Assembly (NCBI GenBank): GCA_949287785.1
Contig: CASEHR010000119.1
Location: forward strand, 1-8,680
Direction of reading: 5' to 3'
DNA: 8,680 bases
DNA from: an uncultured Bacillota bacterium
GTDB lineage: Bacteria > Bacillota_I > Bacilli_A > Erysipelotrichales > Erysipelotrichaceae
The translations under genes and the position numbers were made by a program. Shown here one piece after another: positions 5,917 to 8,680 of the stretch (positions are counted from its first letter, which is position 1; each line of letters opens with the position of its first letter). The notes under the pieces were generated by a model. It was not told the DNA's origin and made no database searches. It saw only the letters and a program-made list of their open reading frames with translations.

Positions 5917-5936
5917 AAAAAAGAGCCTAAAGCTCT
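5917..5936 (-). terminator. Compact terminator overlapping the acetyltransferase stop codon
   Basis: On the minus strand AGAGC and GCTCT form a 5-bp stem around the loop TTTAG, whose last three bases are the TAG stop codon. A run of T follows directly. The stem is short, so termination may be helped by the larger adjacent hairpin at 5883-5912. Confidence 0.65.
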
Positions 5937-6403
5937 GTATATTCATAGGCCATACGCGGGTCGCCGTCTGAAAGATATATGATACCGCAATATGCAAAGC
6001 CATGCTCCTTCAAAAGGAAGCGCATGATCTTATTATCCTGATAAGTATCGATACGGATGTGCTTGTAAGTCTTTTTGACATATTCAAACATCTTGTCGAA
6101 TATACGACTGCCGCTCCTTTTAGCGATCCGATGGATGGTGACATAAGGGTCATTGCTTATCCATCTGCCGTCGATGACCTTATAGGTCGGATCTTCTCCC
6201 TGCTGAATCACAAAACACGCACATATCTCATCTTCTTCGATCACATACAACTGATCTTTTTCTATATCGTTTATCAGGACTTCATCTTGCGGATAACCAT
6301 CATTCCACTGATGCAGATTACCATCTTTGCGCATGATCTTTTTGGCATCTTCAAACACTTCCCTGATGACATCAAGATCAGCGATCTTTGCCTTTCTTAT
6401 CAT
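5927..6403 (-). CDS. GNAT family N-acetyltransferase, substrate unknown
   Basis: This 158-residue protein has a GNAT-like layout. It opens with IRKAKIADLDVIREVF (2-17), followed by a HQW...GYP segment (31-38) found in many small Bacillota acetyltransferases and a central strand pair (LYVIEEDEICACFVI). The acetyl-CoA region around 88-104 (VTIHRIAKRSGSRIFDK) comes next, then a C-terminal NKIMRFLLKEHGF segment (124-136) typical of GNAT motif B. The P-loop-like stretch has only one clear glycine (Gly98), weaker than the usual R-x-x-G-x-G/A. The acceptor cannot be told from the sequence. The ATG overlaps the stop of the upstream HAD gene by 4 bp and has AGAGGA 7 nt upstream, so the two form one operon. 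Confidence 0.8.
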   Translation of the reverse strand: MIRKAKIADLDVIREVFEDAKKIMRKDGNLHQWNDGYPQDEVLINDIEKDQLYVIEEDEICACFVIQQGEDPTYKVIDGRWISNDPYVTIHRIAKRSGSRIFDKMFEYVKKTYKHIRIDTYQDNKIMRFLLKEHGFAYCGIIYLSDGDPRMAYEYTEL

Positions 6404-7047
6404 CGTAATATCCTCTTCAATTCACTCAGATCATCGATAAAGAAATCAGCGGCTGTCTGATCAAAACCAAAGGTATGATCCCTTTTGGCGATGACCTTCA
6501 TCTTGGCGCTCTTGCCGGCTTTTATACCGAGCGGTGAATCCTCAACGACGAGGCATTCATCGGTTTCGACCGCCAGTTTGTCCCGGCAGTAAAGGTAGAT
6601 ATCCGGTTCCGGTTTAGGTCTTTTGAAATCATCACCGGTCGTCTTTAGATCGAAAAGATCAGCGATCTTGTTTGCGACAAGCATCCTTTGGACATAATCC
6701 ATGCCTGAGCTTGAAGCTACCGCCGTTCTGATCCCTTTTTCCTTAAGGTAGATCAGTGTTTCTTTGACATCATTAAAAGCCAATGTACTGAGATCGTATT
6801 GATCGAATCTCTCTTTACGATAACTGACGATCTTCTGTTCAAACTCTTCAGGTGTCAAACCGATATCATAGCCTTCAATGACCTTTTTAAAAGGATTCCA
6901 CCTTTTATGCGAACCGATCAGAAGATAGAATCGCTCGACCGGGATCTTGTAATCATTCTCCCTGATAAAATCCTCATAGATCTTTTGTGAAAGATGTTCG
7001 GAATCGATGAGCACACCATCCAAATCAAATAATACTGCCTTGATCAT
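6400..7047 (-). CDS. HAD superfamily hydrolase, beta-phosphoglucomutase-like
   Basis: This 215-residue HAD enzyme acts on a phosphorylated small molecule, as a phosphatase or sugar-phosphate mutase. Motif I is FDLDGVLIDSE (7-17) with nucleophile Asp8 and Asp10. A helical cap spans about 16-80. Motif II is the SSSG stretch (112-115), motif III Lys145 in KRPKPEPD, and motif IV VVEDSPLG (167-174) with Glu169/Asp170. The exact substrate is not predictable. The reading frame is open back to a TTG at 7116, but that extension would translate through a terminator hairpin and is poor in HAD character. The ATG at 7047 gives the normal MIKAVLFDLDG start, and a TATAAT ends 7 nt before it. No Shine-Dalgarno is seen, so a leaderless message is likely. 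The GNAT gene is coupled downstream. Confidence 0.85.
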   Translation of the reverse strand: MIKAVLFDLDGVLIDSEHLSQKIYEDFIRENDYKIPVERFYLLIGSHKRWNPFKKVIEGYDIGLTPEEFEQKIVSYRKERFDQYDLSTLAFNDVKETLIYLKEKGIRTAVASSSGMDYVQRMLVANKIADLFDLKTTGDDFKRPKPEPDIYLYCRDKLAVETDECLVVEDSPLGIKAGKSAKMKVIAKRDHTFGFDQTAADFFIDDLSELKRILR

Positions 7048-7054
7048 ACGCATC

Positions 7055-7083
7055 ATTATAATAAAAAAGATACAGATTATAAA
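7055..7083 (-). promoter_or_regulatory. Promoter of the HAD-GNAT unit, probably leaderless
   Basis: On the minus strand TTTATA (7078-7083), a 17-nt spacer and a perfect TATAAT (7055-7060) are followed by 7 nt and the ATG at 7047. Transcription would begin at about the first base of the start codon. The promoter overlaps the upstream terminator hairpin. Confidence 0.55.
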
Positions 7084-7095
7084 GGCCTGTATCTT
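7063..7095 (-). terminator. Rho-independent terminator after the GTPase-NYN gene
   Basis: On the minus strand AAGATACAG (7087-7095) pairs with CTGTATCTT (7067-7075) as a 9-bp perfect stem with an 11-nt loop, followed by TTTTTT. It lies about 115 nt after the stop of the fusion gene and directly upstream of the HAD start. It could also serve as an attenuator if a transcript initiates in between. Confidence 0.75.
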
Positions 7096-7168
7096 GGTGG
7101 AGAGAACGATAAGCAATGCGATAAGTGAGAACGCATCTATTTTTACACCTACATTATCTCAATAAATT

Positions 7169-7205
7169 ATGTGATTTTTATGTGATAATATTGAACTCTA
7201 TGTGA
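7169..7205 (+). repeat. Three direct ATGTGA repeats in the intergenic region
   Basis: ATGTGA occurs at 7169-7174, 7180-7185 and 7200-7205. The starts are 11 and 20 bp apart, close to one and two helical turns. The first two sit in a longer match, TTATGTGAT. They lie in a 163-bp AT-rich gap between the fusion gene stop and the HAD start and could be operator half-sites, but may be chance in AT-rich DNA. Confidence 0.35.
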
Positions 7206-7210
7206 ATTAT

Positions 7211-8680
7211 TTATTTATATTCACTATTATCATCTATCTCGACATCCTGCAGCAGTTCTTTGAATGGGGTGTTTTTGACCTTGTTTTCAAAAACCGGATG
7301 TTCACTTCGCATCCTTTTGATCTCATCAAACAGCGCTCTTGACGATTTGCGATAAGCGCCAAAAGAGAAGACTGCTACCTGGATCAGCTTGTCCGAGGTG
7401 ACGACCGTAATACTGTAACGGTCTTTCAATTCACGGACCGTCCTTTGGATATACGCATCGGCGGTCTCGTCTTTGTCTGTGTAGATGACCTTCAGATCAT
7501 CACCTTTGCTGGAAGGATTGTCGACATTATAGGCATCAAAGACTACCCACATCGCGATCCCTTTCATGCTTTGATAATAACTGAGTTCATCCATTAACCA
7601 CGATATATCCGCACTGATATCCGGATCTCTTTTTTGCGTATAGAGAGCGTTATAACCATCGACGATATAAAGCGGCGGTCTCTTTTTCTCTTTGGATATG
7701 TACTTCTCGTCTTCCTTCTTGCTTTTGCGGACAGGTGCTTCTTTCTTTTGCGGATTTGATCTTGCAAAGACTCTTTTGACCTCATCGTCATCGATCTTTA
7801 AGCGATTATAGGTAAAAGTCGTCGTCTCTTTACGATCGATAAGCGGCTTGATATGAGCCAGTTCATAGGTATCAGCGAGGTCGGTGTAATAACCCGCGCC
7901 GTTTTTAAAGAAGATCGATCCGCTCATCTCATCAGGATCGTTATAAGGATCATATCCTCTTTCATCGATGATCTCTTTGCTATTTTTGGCGATATCATAA
8001 CCATCAAAACTGTGTTCGATGTATATGTTTTTCCTCTTGATCAGATCACTGCTCAGAAGGGATTGGATATCATCCGCGCTCAGTGTTCCGCTTATCTCTT
8101 CACCGATCTTATAGTTACCGCCAAGCCTTTCGATATTGTAGATAACACCGGACATATCCGACTGATCGACTTTCATCCGGTATCGCTCATATGGTTCAAG
8201 AAGGATCAGATCGTTGTCCAAAAGAGCATTTCTGAGCGCAAAATCACAGGCTTTACGAACATCGTCATTGGTCGTATGGCTCAAGGAGGTCTTCAAAGCC
8301 AAGATCGTGATCTCGATATCGGTCACCTCAGCACCGATCAGCGTTCCTTTGATCGTCTTATCGGTCAGGTACTCACTGATGACCTCATAATAATGTCCGC
8401 AGACCCTACTGGGATCGATGACGCTTTTACCGCGTCCTCTTTTAAGCGGTCTGATCTTCAGATGGATCTCACAATAATGTCTTAAAGGCTCATAATGACC
8501 GATGCCGTAGCTCTGTCTTGTGATCGTCTCTTTATAGGTGACCTTGCTGGTGCCGAAAGTGACATCGATCCCTTCTTCCTTGAGTTTGGCTGTCAATACT
8601 TCCGTCTGCATATCTCCCATGAGCGATATGCTTATCTGTTCGCCGTCGTTTTGCACATTCAACAGGGGATCTTCTTTCTG
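7211..8680 (-). CDS. Tet(M)/EF-G-like translation GTPase fused to a YacP/Rae1-type NYN nuclease domain (C-terminal part)
   Basis: The frame is open through the right edge, so the 489 visible residues are the C-terminal part; the GTP-binding domain lies outside. Residues 1-45 (DPLLNV near 4-9, then SISLMGDMQTEVL) match domain III of Tet(M)-type ribosome protection proteins. Residues 50 to about 175 fit domain IV, and LLEPYERYRMKV starts domain V, with the C-terminal EF-G fold ending near 285. A lysine-rich linker (about 300-334) leads to a NYN domain (335-480). Its acidic positions are in place: VDGYN (Asp341), FDAYN (Asp382), DETAD (Asp408) and TSDK (Asp430), matching YacP/Rae1. Tet(M) relatives bind the ribosome at the EF-G site; B. 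subtilis Rae1 cuts mRNA in the ribosomal A site. I infer a ribosome-directed nuclease rather than a tetracycline resistance determinant. The terminator is at 7063-7095. Confidence 0.85.
   Translation of the reverse strand, partial: QKEDPLLNVQNDGEQISISLMGDMQTEVLTAKLKEEGIDVTFGTSKVTYKETITRQSYGIGHYEPLRHYCEIHLKIRPLKRGRGKSVIDPSRVCGHYYEVISEYLTDKTIKGTLIGAEVTDIEITILALKTSLSHTTNDDVRKACDFALRNALLDNDLILLEPYERYRMKVDQSDMSGVIYNIERLGGNYKIGEEISGTLSADDIQSLLSSDLIKRKNIYIEHSFDGYDIAKNSKEIIDERGYDPYNDPDEMSGSIFFKNGAGYYTDLADTYELAHIKPLIDRKETTTFTYNRLKIDDDEVKRVFARSNPQKKEAPVRKSKKEDEKYISKEKKRPPLYIVDGYNALYTQKRDPDISADISWLMDELSYYQSMKGIAMWVVFDAYNVDNPSSKGDDLKVIYTDKDETADAYIQRTVRELKDRYSITVVTSDKLIQVAVFSFGAYRKSSRALFDEIKRMRSEHPVFENKVKNTPFKELLQDVEIDDNSEYK

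Noticed and set aside
7048..7116. N-terminal extension of the HAD protein from a TTG at 7116, giving a hydrophobic, signal-like start
   Set aside because: It would translate through a terminator hairpin and the -10 box, has no ribosome site, and HAD proteins start at the MIKAVLFDLDG position.
7853..8485. Long plus-strand open frame of 210 codons opposite the fusion gene
   Set aside because: It lies wholly antisense to a well-supported protein, has no recognisable domain or ribosome site, and is explained by the codon bias of the real gene.
7211..8680. Calling the GTPase a tetracycline resistance gene
   Set aside because: Only domains III-V are visible, they are divergent from Tet(M), and the NYN fusion and chromosomal setting suggest a housekeeping or rescue factor.

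Overview
The window looks like chromosomal DNA of a low-to-moderate-GC Bacillota (Firmicutes) member. The support is the cluster rpmH-rnpA-yidC-jag, a lipoprotein-type YidC, Jag/KhpB, and linked comFA-comFC competence genes. All genes read in the standard code, with TGA used as a stop. An erysipelotrichial or neighbouring lineage would fit, but I cannot fix the class from sequence alone. I see no insertion sequence, phage gene, CRISPR array, tRNA or rRNA.

Layout. Positions 1-4666 are all on the minus strand. In transcription order they are rpmH (L34), rnpA, yidC, jag, then a strong terminator, then ispD, comFA, comFC and the first 19 codons of a cold shock protein that runs off the left edge. 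From a shared 83-bp divergent region, two half-size chromate-transporter (ChrA) genes run rightward (4750-5867). They end at back-to-back terminators against a minus-strand pair, a HAD phosphatase/mutase and a GNAT acetyltransferase (5927-7047). The right end (7211-8680, minus strand, open at the edge) is the C-terminal half of a Tet(M)/EF-G-like translation GTPase fused to a YacP/Rae1-like NYN nuclease domain.

How the genes work together. rpmH, rnpA, yidC and jag are the usual ribosome, RNase P and membrane-insertion housekeeping block. Here the usual neighbours (dnaA upstream, mnmE/mnmG downstream) are absent and ChrA and ispD/comF stand in their places. comFA and comFC belong to DNA uptake in naturally transformable Bacillota. 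The ChrA halves overlap by 4 bp and probably form one transporter.

Most interesting points: (1) the ribosome-binding GTPase fused to an A-site-type RNase fold; (2) a YidC whose groove arginine is replaced by asparagine; (3) a ComFA whose Walker A threonine is replaced by glycine; (4) several transcription-unit-first genes with no Shine-Dalgarno and a -10 box 6-7 nt before the ATG, suggesting leaderless mRNAs; (5) a UUCG-loop terminator wedged between rpmH and rnpA; (6) a strong excess of GATC, about 150 sites by hand count.
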